This document shows, piece after piece, positions 1-11,110 of a stretch of DNA of 64,000 nucleotides. This DNA is from Lotus japonicus (Eukaryota > Streptophyta > Magnoliopsida > Fabales > Fabaceae). The notes under the pieces are model-generated. The model made no database searches. It was not told the origin of the DNA and saw only the letters and a list, made by a program, of their open reading frames with translations. The stretch is taken from the NCBI RefSeq assembly GCF_012489685.1, contig NC_080045.1, positions 46,707,096 to 46,771,095 on the forward strand, written 5' to 3'. Position numbers and translations under genes: made by a program. The number at the start of each line of letters is the position of its first letter. The first letter of the stretch is position 1.

Positions 1-1326
<1,326 letters not shown>

Positions 1327-1360
1327 AAAAACATAATGGAAAAGTACTTACAGAAAAGCT

Positions 1361-1366
1361 TTTATT
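1361..1366 (-). terminator. Candidate viral poly(A) signal (AATAAA)
   Basis: AATAAA on the minus strand about 105 bases downstream of the TATA box at 1471-1479. In caulimovirids the poly(A) signal sits a short way downstream of the pregenomic RNA start, inside the terminal redundancy, so this spacing fits. Confidence 0.5.
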
Positions 1367-1392
1367 CAAAGAACTGCAGGGATTACACACAT

Positions 1393-1570
1393 AGAGAGAG
1401 AGAGAGAGAGGTGGGTAAGAGAGAGAGAGGTAGGTCAAAAACCCGATGCCTCTTACTCTTACTAAGCTACCTATTTATACAAGCTTTGACCATGGTTACT
1501 TTCGAAAGTAACTCTGGTTTACATAAAAGTAACTATAGTTAATGAAAAGTAACTTTAATAATGAAAGTGG
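1393..1570 (-). promoter_or_regulatory. Candidate pregenomic-RNA promoter of the viral copy
   Basis: On the minus strand TATAAATAG (1471-1479) lies downstream of the last viral ORF, where caulimovirids carry their 35S-type promoter. Upstream of it (1494-1590) are several copies of AGTTACTTT, one forming the perfect palindrome TTACTTTCGAAAGTAA. Downstream is a CT-rich leader, seen as GA tracts at about 1393-1410 and 1419-1430 on the plus strand. The function is inferred from position and motifs. Confidence 0.5.
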
Positions 1571-1671
1571 ATAGTAACTTTAATAATGAATGTGGATTCC
1601 TTGTCGGCCAATATTAGAAAGCAGATTCTTTCTTGATTATGATGAGAAGGGCTGATAATGACCTTTTGTCC

Positions 1672-2925
1672 TTAAGTGTATGGATGATAGTTGATGCCTA
1701 AACAGTCATCTTCATTTTCTTGAAGGTAGTTCTGGCTGTTGACTGATGAAGTATCTGAGCCAGACTTCTGACTCATCATATCTATCTTCTTTTGAAATTC
1801 TTGGGGAGAGCTTGCTGCGGCTAATTCGGCTATGAGCCTTGATCTTTCTTGAAGAAATGAACTTTCTTGATTGAGACTAGAAACAGGGTTGGTTGACAGC
1901 TGTTTCTTGCTTTGTTGAGTAAGCTGATAAGTCTTTATCCAAGCTTCAAGTTTTGTCTGTTGAATTAGAGAGATATTGAATTTTGCCCACCATTTTATTT
2001 TAAAAATGCGATAGAGCTGATAGAGTTCTGTATCCTCATAAATTTCTACAGTTCTCCAATCCCAGGTTAAAATCCAAGATATGGCTTGTGAAGCTGTGAA
2101 CATGAGGAGTTTGTCTTCCATAATGAAATTTGATTTTTGAGCAAAGTACTTGAATAATGGTTTTACTTCTTCGGGAAAGATAGACTCATCGAGACCTACC
2201 TTGCAAAACCAAACTTTAAACCATTGAGGGAACTTTAAAGAGATTCCCTTTTTGAACCAAATGAACCAGGAGTGTTGATAAGGATAAAGATACAAGGCGT
2301 AATACCAGGCATCTGTATAATCAAAGTAGTTATAACTAGGAGGGTCGAACTGCCTAGAAAACTGGTTAAAATAATGAAGAGGAGCATTCCAATCCTGGGG
2401 TGTAAGGACTTTAAGGATTTTGATCTTGGAGAACGCTATTTCTCCTTGTTTATCTTGGTTATGTGTGACTTCTATGGAGTCAGAGTCTACTAGAATGAAT
2501 TCATAAAATAATCTGGTCTTCTTGGGGTGTCCAGGGACATAATGAAAGTTGGTAGGGAATAATTGAGTGGCTATTTCTCTAGGACTTAAAGAGAAATGTT
2601 CTCTTTCTATAATGAGAGATGGCTCACCTTCTGGTTTTTCCAGATATTCGGTTGGCTCGGGTTTGGCAGGGGATTTTGAAGGGCTTTGAGCTAATACTGT
2701 ATATTTATTGGTTAATGGGACTAATGAGGTTTTTTGGTGAGGTGTTTTGACAATTTGAGCTGTGGTGAGTTTTTGAGAAGGCTTTGAAGGGGTGGTTGGT
2801 ATTGATGATCCAGCAACCTTGATAGGGGTTACTACTATTGCTTTTGATCCTGATGGTGATGATGATGCTGACGAACCCAGTGGGGGTCCATATTGATCCT
2901 TTGATTTGGGTTTTGTATCACTCAT
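1672..2925 (-). CDS. Caulimovirid-associated ORF of unknown function, 417 aa
   Basis: Intact ORF whose ATG overlaps the stop of the RT ORF by 8 bases, a compact arrangement typical of viral genomes. Residues 1-110 are Ser/Pro/Lys-rich and look disordered. Residues about 180-330 are rich in Trp, Tyr and Phe (several FxWF and SWxLxW-like clusters) and look folded. The tail is Ser/Gln-rich and acidic. The position matches ORF VI (transactivator/inclusion protein) of caulimoviruses, but I see no sequence feature that proves this. Similar Trp-rich ORFs accompany endogenous caulimovirid RT genes in plant genomes as far as I recall. It is the longest undamaged viral frame after RT. Confidence 0.6.
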   Translation of the reverse strand: MSDTKPKSKDQYGPPLGSSASSSPSGSKAIVVTPIKVAGSSIPTTPSKPSQKLTTAQIVKTPHQKTSLVPLTNKYTVLAQSPSKSPAKPEPTEYLEKPEGEPSLIIEREHFSLSPREIATQLFPTNFHYVPGHPKKTRLFYEFILVDSDSIEVTHNQDKQGEIAFSKIKILKVLTPQDWNAPLHYFNQFSRQFDPPSYNYFDYTDAWYYALYLYPYQHSWFIWFKKGISLKFPQWFKVWFCKVGLDESIFPEEVKPLFKYFAQKSNFIMEDKLLMFTASQAISWILTWDWRTVEIYEDTELYQLYRIFKIKWWAKFNISLIQQTKLEAWIKTYQLTQQSKKQLSTNPVSSLNQESSFLQERSRLIAELAAASSPQEFQKKIDMMSQKSGSDTSSVNSQNYLQENEDDCLGINYHPYT

Positions 2926-4288
2926 GTTTTCCCTGTAAAAATTCTCTGGTTAGAAAATCTGGAAGGGAGTTACTATCTCCTTTAATATGAGTTATTTCAA
3001 AATCAAAGCAAGAAAGTAAAGATTGCCATCTGGCAAAAATGTGTTTTGAAACTAGGTTTTGAACATCCTTTTGTAAAACTGAAGGTGCTGCTTTGCAATC
3101 AGTTTTTATCAAAAATTTTTTATTAAAAACATCATCTTGAAATTTTTGAACACATAGGACTATTGAAAGAACTTCTTTTTTTACTGTGGAATATTTCTGT
3201 TGAGCTGGGTGCCAAATACCTGAATGGTACCTAACTATTTGTTCTTTTGAAGACTGAGGTTTTACCTGCTTAAGTATCCCACCATATCCTAATTCTGATG
3301 CATCGGTTTCTATAATTAATGAAGCATCTGGATCTGGTATTCCTAAACAAGGTAGACTTTGAACTAATCTTTTGACCTCTCTAACACTATGGCTCATTTC
3401 TTCAGACCATGGCGGAGAGTTTTTCCTAAGTCTTTTGAACAAAGGGGCACAAATTATCCTTATGTTGGGGATAAAATCTGCTACATAATTAACACAACCT
3501 AGAAATCTCTGTAATTGAGTTTTCTCTTTTAATTCATTTGGAAAGTTTTTGGCAAATTCTAACGATCTTTGTATTGGGGTAATTTGTCCCTGATGAATTT
3601 CATATCCTAAAAATCTGGTTTTGGTTTCAAAGATTTTCATCTTTTTTGCTGAAACTACTAATCCATTTTTCTTAATGATTTCTATAAATTTTTCTAAATG
3701 TTGAACATGCTGATCTATGCCTTTTGAGAATACTAAGACATCATCTAGATATACAATGGTAAAGTCCATGTATGGATAGAATATATCATTCATGATGTTT
3801 TGATATTCACTAGGGGCATTTTTCAACCCTTGTGGCATTACATTCCATTCATAATGACCAAAAGGGACAACGAAGGCGGTTTTATAACGATCCTCCTCCT
3901 TGACCGAAATTTGATAATATCCTGACTTCATATCAAATTTTGAGAATATTGTTGCTTTATGTAATCTTTTAATGAGATCTGTTTTATTAGGCAATGGATA
4001 TCTTATCCATTTTAATACTTTGTTTAAGGGTTTGTAATTAATGACTAATCTAGGGGCTCCTCTTTCTAACTCAGAAGCATTCATGACATAAAACCCTGTG
4101 CAACTCCAAGGAGATTTGGAGTGGCGAATCAGGCCCTTGTTGAGATATTCTCCTATTTCTTCTCTACAATATTTTAAATATTGTTCATTCATTTGAATGG
4201 GCCGGGCTTTGGTAGGGATGTCTTTCTCATTAAACCCGTCTATGTATGGTAATGTTATGGTATGTATTTTTCTATGATGAAAGGCCAT
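2918..4288 (-). pseudogene. Caulimovirid reverse transcriptase-RNase H (part of broken polyprotein)
   Basis: 456 codons from the first ATG. The RT core carries a DMKSGYYQI-type motif and the catalytic YLDD box near residues 180-183. RNase H follows with its ETDAS motif near residue 328 and ends near residue 445. No integrase follows, which separates it from Ty3/gypsy elements. The frame stays open upstream of this ATG to about 4460 and overlaps the end of the protease frame in another phase. The protease-RT polyprotein is therefore split by a net one-base shift. RT itself has no internal stop. Confidence 0.85.
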
Positions 4289-4427
4289 GGGATTTAAATC
4301 ACATAGATCCTTTTCTATCCGATCTTGAAAATCCTTAATAATCTTTTGAATATTAGATCTCTTGAGCTGTTCTTCTAATTTATAATATTTTATTTCTTTT
4401 TGTAAAGAATTGATATGATTCTTTTTT

Positions 4428-4883
4428 CTAGAGATTATATTTATTTTGGGAGGTGGAGATTTCCTTTAATAGATTTAATTCTTTTACCTGTGGAGGTTTT
4501 ATAAATGGAAAAGTAATAGTCTTTCCTAAGACTGTTGTGACTATTCCTTTTTCATCTATTTTATCAATAGGGTATAGAAGACAAATGAATGGAGTTCCTA
4601 AAATGATTTTTTCTGTCATGTTTTTGACTAGGACAAATGAAGATCTAAAACAAACTTGGCTTTTGCAAATCTTTGCATTTGATAGTTTGTATTGAATATT
4701 CATTTTGGATCCATTTGCACTATTGACTCCTTCTTTGGTTTTCTCATAAAATTGAGTGGGGACTAAGCCTTCCTGAATACAATTGATATCTGCGCCACTA
4801 TCAATGAGGGCTATTATATTGATTCGAAAATCATTATCAATGACTAAAGTTATTTCAGAGTGCCATTTATGGGTTATAACCAA
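4428..4883 (-). pseudogene. Caulimovirid aspartic protease segment
   Basis: The frame contains the DSGAD active-site motif and, about 65 residues later, the ILGTPF flap-type motif of pararetroviral aspartic proteases. There is no ATG at the upstream end (the listed boundary is a TTG), so it is part of a longer polyprotein. It ends at TAG just after a proline-rich stretch, overlapping the open RT frame in a different phase. A fragment of the viral polyprotein rather than an independent gene. Confidence 0.75.
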
Positions 4884-4929
4884 GTTGAGGAGATTAAGAT
4901 AACTTTCACTGGGTTCTTCTTTTTCTTCA

Positions 4930-5586
4930 TTATGTATTTGTTTTAATCCTGAGGTACTGGCTAGGGTTTCTTGAGATTCTATAATTTTTATCCCAGCTAT
5001 TTCCCATTAATCTGAACTCTAAGCTAAGATCATTTTGCTTTAATTGGTTAACTTCTTCTTTTAATATTTTTACTTCTTCTTGAAGATCTGATAAGGTTAT
5101 GGTTGGTTTAGGACGAAATCTATTAAAAATTTCATTCATGCTATTTATTGGAGGACTAATTTCCTTTTTCAAGGTTTCTTCCTTCTTGACCAAAAGATTT
5201 AGTTGTTGTAGAAATTCGTCCCTCAAGGGGGAATCCTCCATTTTGTCTATTATAGAGATTAAACTCATAGTTTGATCTTGGGTTAGCATATTGACGTTTT
5301 GTCCTAAGCATCCTGCACAATCACAGAATCCTGAACTATCTTTAACACATTCTCTTTCTTCTTCTGAAGAGGAATGAGAATCAGATGAGTATTCGACCAG
5401 ATTTACATCTTGGTCTTCATCTCCTTCATATTCATATTCTGAAGAGTAGTGAGGATCTTCACTATTAATGAGAACACTGATTAGACTATCTTTGAGCTTT
5501 TGGTCTAAATTTAATTCATTAAATTTTTTGTTGAGTTTTGCATTTGTTTGCATAATGTCCTGGCTTTCCACATTTCCAGCAGACAT
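4930..5586 (-). pseudogene. Caulimovirid coat-protein C-terminal acidic region
   Basis: 218-codon frame beginning inside the zinc-finger segment in another phase. It is Asp/Glu/Ser-rich over residues 45-85 and has a Cys-rich CDCAGC patch near residue 90. Its tail is Lys/Glu-rich, with a heptad-like stretch at about 160-195 that could form a coiled coil. An acidic tail after the CCHC finger is usual for caulimovirid coat proteins. The ATG at 5586 is probably not a real start. Confidence 0.6.
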
Positions 5587-5899
5587 TTTTCTTTTTATTA
5601 GGATTTACAGCTTTTTTGTTTATAGGTTTTTGAGTAGTAGGACTTTGTTCATAAGGTTTCTTTTGAAATGGTTTTCTCTTTTTATATCCCTGAGAAGGCT
5701 TTGTTTTGGCTCTATTAATCCTTCTAGCTTTTGAACTAGGAGCTTGTAAAGGTTCTACTCCATATTGTTCACAAAAGCTACCTACTTCTTTTCTTGAGAT
5801 TTGCATATCTCTTTGCATTTTGTTTTGAAGTTTGAAGTCAGTACAAACTTGTATTCCTGTGTGTACTATAGTGTTATGCAATTGTCCAAATGATAGCGA
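5519..5899 (-). pseudogene. Caulimovirid coat-protein fragment with CCHC zinc finger, truncated by gap
   Basis: The frame runs in from the N gap without a start codon. It is Lys/Arg/Pro-rich and ends with one CX2CX4HX4C zinc knuckle just before its stop, the nucleic-acid-binding finger of pararetroviral coat proteins. The rest of the coat protein and any movement protein upstream are missing from the assembly here. It overlaps the acidic-tail frame, so a net one-base shift separates them. Confidence 0.7.
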
Positions 5900-5999
5900 N
5901 NNNNNNNNNNNNNNNNNNNNNNNNNNNNNNNNNNNNNNNNNNNNNNNNNNNNNNNNNNNNNNNNNNNNNNNNNNNNNNNNNNNNNNNNNNNNNNNNNNN
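5900..5999. other. Assembly gap of exactly 100 N
   Basis: A run of exactly 100 N, the usual placeholder for a gap of unknown size. Viral sequence abuts its left side and (ATCT)n its right. The missing DNA may hold the rest of the viral copy and more tetranucleotide repeat. Confidence 0.99.
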
Positions 6000-6028
6000 A
6001 TCTATCTATCTATCTATCTATCTATCTA
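6000..6028. repeat. (ATCT)n array, right remnant
   Basis: Seven perfect copies of the same tetranucleotide as at 1-1326, directly right of the gap. It suggests that the viral copy sits within or beside one long GATA/TATC array. Confidence 0.95.
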
Positions 6029-7908
6029 AAGGGAGAGTTTGTGCAGCCTTAGGGATAAACCTGTCATTTAACAATTAATTTCACAAACTATGAAAGTTGG
6101 GCATGGATATTTTAGTAATAATGCATTTTATTTCACTTAGATTGAATCTCATCCATTCATTACAAGAATTTAGGTTTCTAATTGGATCATATTCACTCTT
6201 TCATTCCATTCCATCTGATAGTGCACACATTAATGCTTTACCGTCTCTCACAGTCCTCTTGACTTTTGGTTTTCCTTCGTCTCTTCACTACCCTTCAATC
6301 CTTCATCAGTTTCTTAGCCACTAGATCTTTCACATTCTCTTCACTACCCCTTATTAATTTCATTCACTTCTTTTCCTCATTAAAGCACTCTTTTTTTTAG
6401 CACTGGAAGGATTTGCATCGAAGGTTCGATGGATGCAGCTTCAGATTCTTTCTAATGATACCATTGGCACCGGGTTATGTTGCTCCCATCGGCGACGAAA
6501 CAGTTGTCGTCGTTGGTGAAGTCTTCAGCGTTACACGGCGTGCATTGGGATAGGAAGGGCGACAAACTCCGATCGACATGCATCGCCGATCGTGCCTCTG
6601 ATTGGAAGCTCGCTCTGTGGCGCTACCTTTCATACCGCTATCAAAAGCAGCTTAATGAAGGATGACTTCAAGCATGGGAATATAAAATCAGGGCATTGCT
6701 GGTGGAAGCCTTCCAATAACAAAAATTAGAGAAAATTGGTTGTTTAGATTTCAGTGTTTGGACAAGCGAATATATACCTGACTTAATCACCACTGTTATT
6801 CATATGGATTTTTAATATTTTAACTATTAAGGTACAACTGTTTCGGTGCAAGGCATTGAATAACTCATGAAATTTCATGTCATGTCCATCAATATCCAGT
6901 CATGTGATCTCAGATTGCTGTTAAGTGAATATCATGTGTGCAATGAGCCGTGCAAAACGTGATCTAGGAAAGGTTATTATGCCAATACAAAGCTATGGCG
7001 TGGAGCGTTTCAATTTCTTGAAAGGTATGTGAATACCACAACACTATATTTTGCTGATTTTGTTTTTCAGTTTTAGTTTTTTTTACCAATAAACAGAACC
7101 TTGCCTCTCAATTCTGCATAATAGATAGCTCCAAATCCACCATGACCAATTTTATTATCCAAACTGAAGTTGCTTTGCTTATATCATTGATGTTGTACTG
7201 TTTTATGTCTAGGAGTAGCCTCACTTGAGGAGCTTACGATGGCAGATAATCTCATTTAGCTCAACTTCTCAATTAATTTCCTTTGCAGTATATATCAAAG
7301 CAAATCAGCAGTTTTCTCCTTTCTATTTTTTCTTTTAATTTTTCCTCTGCATACACTCTTTAGATTTCACTGTCATATGATGATTAAAATGGGTTTCAAT
7401 GTGGACGCCCTAGCAGGCTGAATTGGATTTGACTAAGAAAAAAGACATGAAAACTATTAATAAGGAACAAGCATGCTGCAAATGAAATTTCTTTAAGCCA
7501 GACTAGCTCAAGTTCTTAGTCGAGGTTTGGAAGTTAATAGTGTAACCTCTAAATCTTAGACCTGAACCTCATTTATGTTGATTGAACTTCATGGTTGTTT
7601 CTCTTATTTTGGAATTTTTGGCTTGATGATTTGATTTGAGTCAGTTTGGGTTTTTTCTTCTTCTGGGTGAGGTTGGATTAACTCCTCCCGGATAGTATTT
7701 GACAATTATATTACTAGCAAGTGCATTTGTTGGATGTTCATTTGAAGACACTATTGTTATGAAAATTGACTTTGGCTATACTGTTCATTCTTTGGGTTAT
7801 TATTCTATTAAATGTGTGGTTACTATTGATTTCAATCCTTCTCATTCTAGGGTATAATTTAATGGTGGCTTCTTAAAATATTTTTTGGCAGGTCCTACCT
7901 GCACAACC
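6029..7908. other. Non-coding stretch without recognised gene
   Basis: AT-rich DNA. A locally GC-richer part at about 6410-6665 has a 62-codon frame I do not recognise; I see no splice-supported gene. The only identifiable coding relic is the kinase exon at 7101-7175. The right end is interrupted by the Sirevirus at 7909; the pre-insertion sequence continues at 20024. Confidence 0.6.
7101..7175 (-). pseudogene. Relic exon of a LysM receptor-like kinase (glycine-rich loop)
   Basis: About 24 codons on the minus strand read [20 protein letters not shown], then LRGK. This matches the ATP-binding glycine loop (GxGxFG) and the YYAELRG stretch characteristic of LysM receptor kinases (CERK1/NFR1/LYK family). 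It ends at an AAG|GT that fits the family's exon boundary. Upstream, the expected LAKATNNFS stretch is out of frame by a small deletion, and no other kinase exon is visible. A fragment, not a gene. Confidence 0.65.
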
Positions 7909-9127
7909 TGTAAGATCAAGTTTTGATCTAGTAGTACAACTCTATGTTTTGATGATTACAAGTTAACCTTTTGATATGAACAATTGTGGTACTCTAACGT
8001 GTTTTTCTGAGTGTGCTATTTACAGGCTCTGACCTCAACTCAATCTCACACAAATCAGAAGCACTGTGTATAAAGGGTAACCCAAGCAACGCTTTCGCAT
8101 TCACCATGTTCAGTATGAACAGTGGAAAAGCTTCAGAAGTTCTGAAGCTATACAAACTCTGATGTGGACTCAGTCGCTAGAAGCTCTGAAGATCCAGAAG
8201 TTCTGATAACCAAGAAACACTGAAGGTTCAGATGTTCTGATGGTGTAGAAGACTCTGAAGATCCAGAAGCTGAATAGTGGAAACTCTGAAGTCCAGAAGC
8301 AAGAAACTCTGAAGGCCATGTTCTTCCCTCTGAGTTCAGAATCAGAAGATACAATGGTCAGAGGATCTGTGCTTTCCCTCTGACTCTGATCAACCGGCTT
8401 CACAAGTTCCAATATGAAGTATTCCCCTGATCAGAAGTCTCCTAGGTTAAAAGGTCAAGTCGCTATCCAAGTACAAAAGCAAGTGTACCTTCCTGACGAC
8501 CTACCTAACGTTCTCAGCCACAGCAGAAGCTGGATTTTCCAGAACTGCCCTCCAACGGTAGCATTTCCCATGCAACGCTCAACCCTAATCCTTGGAGTAT
8601 ATATAGAGGCTGAAGATTGAAAGAAGCGGCTAGAAGAAACTAGAAGAAATATACACACGCGCAAGACATATTCAAAATATTCTAAGCTTTCTTTCATCTG
8701 AAATTCATTGTGTTTACTATCAGCTTTTTAGAAGCAAATCTCTTGTAAACATTTCTTTGATAAACAGTTTGTTTAGTTCCTTTAGGAGATCAAGGTTGAT
8801 CGGATCCTAGAGAAGACTAAGAGAGTGAATCTTAGTGTGAGCTAAGTCAGTGTAATTGTTAGTCACTTGTAGGTTTCAAGTGCAGTTGTAACTCTTACCT
8901 GATTAGTGGATTGCCTTCATTCTAAGAAGGAAGAAATCACCTTAACGGGTGGACTGGAGTAGCTTGAGTGATTTATCAAGTAAACCAGGATAAAATCCTT
9001 GTGTGCTTTTCTATCTCTTATCTTTAGCACTTAAGTTCTCGAAAGATTTGTCAAAATCTTTAAGGTGGTAGTTTTGTTCTGAAAACGCTATTCAAACCCC
9101 CCCTTTCTACCGTTTTTCATACCTTCA
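7909..9127 (+). repeat. Sirevirus 5' LTR (1219 bp)
   Basis: Begins TG and ends CA. It holds a TATA box (TATATATAG, 8598-8606) for element transcription. The presumed U3 at 8120-8350 is packed with short palindromes built from CAGAAGTTCTG. The short open frames inside it recur unchanged in the 3' LTR and are not genes. Confidence 0.96.
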
Positions 9128-9129
9128 AT

Positions 9130-9141
9130 TGGTATCAGAGC
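9130..9141 (+). other. Primer binding site, tRNA-Met(i)
   Basis: TGGTATCAGAGC, complementary to the 3' end of plant initiator tRNA-Met, two bases after the 5' LTR. This is the standard minus-strand primer site of copia elements. Confidence 0.95.
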
Positions 9142-9199
9142 GCAAGTTCTGATTACCACACCTAACAGTGTTCAGTGATCCGGGCCGGTGTGAAAAACA

Positions 9200-11110
9200 A
9201 TGGCTGCCACCACCAGTGAAACTCAAAGAGATGGTTACAACGCAAAGCCTCCTATGTTCGATGGTCAAAGGTTCGAATATTGGAAAGATAGACTGGAAAG
9301 TTTCTTTCTGGGTTTCGATGCAGATCTCTGGGATATTATTGTGGATGGCTATGAGCGTCCAGTTGATGCAGATGGCAAGAAGATCCCAAGGTCAGAGATG
9401 ACTGCAGATCAAAAGAAGCTGTACTCACAACATCACAAAGCAAGAGCAATTCTTCTAAGTGCTATTTCCTATGAGGAGTACCAGAAGATTACAGATCGTG
9501 AGTTTGCTAAAGGCATTTTTGAATCTCTGAAGATGTCTCATGAAGGAAACAAGAAAGTCAAAGAATCAAAGGCACTGTCTTTGATCCAAAAGTATGAATC
9601 CTTCATCATGGAGCCAAATGAGTCCGTTGAAGAAATGTTCTCCAGATTTCAACTGCTTGTAGCTGGCATACGACCTCTCAACAAGAGCTACACAACAAAA
9701 GATCATGTCATAAGGGTCATCAGGTGTCTTCCTGAAAGTTGGATGCCTTTGGTGACTTCAATAGAGCTCACGAGAGACGTTGAGAATATGAGTTTAGAAG
9801 AACTCATCAGCATTTTGAAATGCCATGAGCTGAAACGCTCAGAGATGCAAGATCTGAGGAAAAAGTCCATAGCCTTGAAGTCCAAATCTGAAAAGGCTAA
9901 GGTTGAAAAGTCAAAGGCTCTTCAAGCTGAAGAAGAAGAATCTGAAGAAGCATCAGAAGATTCTGATGAAGATGAGCTGACTCTGATCTCCAAGAGACTC
10001 AACCGCATCTGGAAGCACAGGCAGAGCAAGTTCAAAGGCTCTGGAAAGGCAAGAGGAAAGTCTGAATCCTCAGGTCAGAAGAAGTCTTCAATCAAGGAAG
10101 TCACATGTTTTGAGTGCAAAGAATCTGGGCACTACAAAAGTGATTGTCCAAAGTTGAAGAAGGACAAGAAGCCAAAGAAGCACTTCAAGACCAAGAAGAG
10201 TCTGATGGTGACATTTGATGAATCAGAGTCAGAGGATGTTGACTCTGATGGTGAAGTCCAAGGACTCATGGCAATTGTCAAAGACAAGGAAGCAGAGTCA
10301 AAGGAAGTTGTTGACTCTGACTCAGAATCAGAAGGAGATCCTAACTCAGACGATGAAAATGAGGTATTTGCTTCTTTCTCTACCTCTGAACTGAAACATG
10401 CTTTGTCTGATATCATGGATAAGTATAACTCTTTATTGTCTAAGCATAAAAAGTTGAAAAAGAACTTATCTGCTGTCTCCAAGACTCCTTCTGAACATGA
10501 GAAAATTATTTATGAATTGAAAAATGAAAATCATGCTTTGGTAAATTCTAACTCTGTGCTTAAGAACCAGATTGCTAAGTTAGAAGAAATTGTTGCCTGT
10601 GATGCCTCTGATTGTAGAAATGAATCTAAGTATGAAAAGTCTTTTCAAAGATTCCTAGCTAAAAGCGTGGATAGAAGCTTAATGGCTTCAATGATCTGTG
10701 GCGTAAGCAGAAATGGAATGCATGGCATTGGCTATTCTAAACCAATTAGAAATGAGCCTTCTGTGTCTAAAGCTAAATCCTTGTATGAATGCTTTGTTCC
10801 CTCTGGTACCATATTGCCTGATCCTGTACCTGCTAAAATTGCTAAAAACCCTCTTAAAAAGGGATCTTTCTCTATGACTAAATATCATGCAAATATTCCT
10901 TTAAAATATTATGTTGAGACACCCAAGGTGATCAGAACCTCTGGGGTAACTAACAAAAGAGGACCCAGAAAGTGGGTACCTAAGGACAAGATTATCTATG
11001 TTGCAGATATCCTTGATAGCTCCACTGAAACACCAATCATGGTATCTGGACAGTGGATGCTCGCGTCACATGACGGGAGAAAAGCGTATGTTCCGAGAGC
11101 TGAAACTTAA
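9200..11110 (+). CDS. gag: Sirevirus Gag polyprotein, 636 aa
   Basis: The ATG at 9200 lies 58 bases after the PBS. Residues about 10-220 form the copia-type gag (UBN2-like) core. A long Glu/Ser/Asp/Lys-rich linker follows. One CCHC zinc knuckle ([14 protein letters not shown]) sits near residue 303. Acidic Ser-rich repeats and a predicted coiled coil come next (residues about 395-470). A conserved-looking C-terminus ends at 11110. Capsid proteins assemble virus-like particles in the cytoplasm. The last 113 bases overlap pol in another frame, so pol needs a frame change. The frame is intact. Confidence 0.93.
   Translation: MAATTSETQRDGYNAKPPMFDGQRFEYWKDRLESFFLGFDADLWDIIVDGYERPVDADGKKIPRSEMTADQKKLYSQHHKARAILLSAISYEEYQKITDREFAKGIFESLKMSHEGNKKVKESKALSLIQKYESFIMEPNESVEEMFSRFQLLVAGIRPLNKSYTTKDHVIRVIRCLPESWMPLVTSIELTRDVENMSLEELISILKCHELKRSEMQDLRKKSIALKSKSEKAKVEKSKALQAEEEESEEASEDSDEDELTLISKRLNRIWKHRQSKFKGSGKARGKSESSGQKKSSIKEVTCFECKESGHYKSDCPKLKKDKKPKKHFKTKKSLMVTFDESESEDVDSDGEVQGLMAIVKDKEAESKEVVDSDSESEGDPNSDDENEVFASFSTSELKHALSDIMDKYNSLLSKHKKLKKNLSAVSKTPSEHEKIIYELKNENHALVNSNSVLKNQIAKLEEIVACDASDCRNESKYEKSFQRFLAKSVDRSLMASMICGVSRNGMHGIGYSKPIRNEPSVSKAKSLYECFVPSGTILPDPVPAKIAKNPLKKGSFSMTKYHANIPLKYYVETPKVIRTSGVTNKRGPRKWVPKDKIIYVADILDSSTETPIMVSGQWMLASHDGRKAYVPRAET

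Larger units (their letters stand above)
1327..5899 (-). mobile_element. Endogenous caulimovirid (pararetrovirus) copy, partial
   Basis: Reading right to left, the minus strand shows a CCHC zinc-finger coat-protein end, an acidic coat-protein tail, an aspartic protease, reverse transcriptase with RNase H, and one further ORF overlapping the RT stop. A TATA box and AATAAA follow. No LTR and no integrase are seen. That order and content fit Caulimoviridae rather than an LTR retrotransposon. The movement protein and coat N-terminus would lie in or beyond the N gap. The coat, protease and RT segments lie in different frames, so the copy is decayed. The genus cannot be set from sequence inspection. 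Confidence 0.85.

Noticed and set aside
6477..6665. 62-codon frame in a GC-richer patch
   Set aside because: No recognisable domain, and other frames look equally plausible; possibly a gene relic, but not supportable.
8148..8697. Short open frames inside the LTR (repeated at 19036-19585)
   Set aside because: They are identical in both LTRs, lie on both strands, and arise from repeated CTGAAG/CAGAAG words; there is no domain and no reason to call genes.
10132..10482. 116-codon antisense frame inside gag
   Set aside because: Ser-rich shadow of the Glu/Asp-rich gag linker; no ATG context, TATA or poly(A) support, unlike the frame at 17595-17987.
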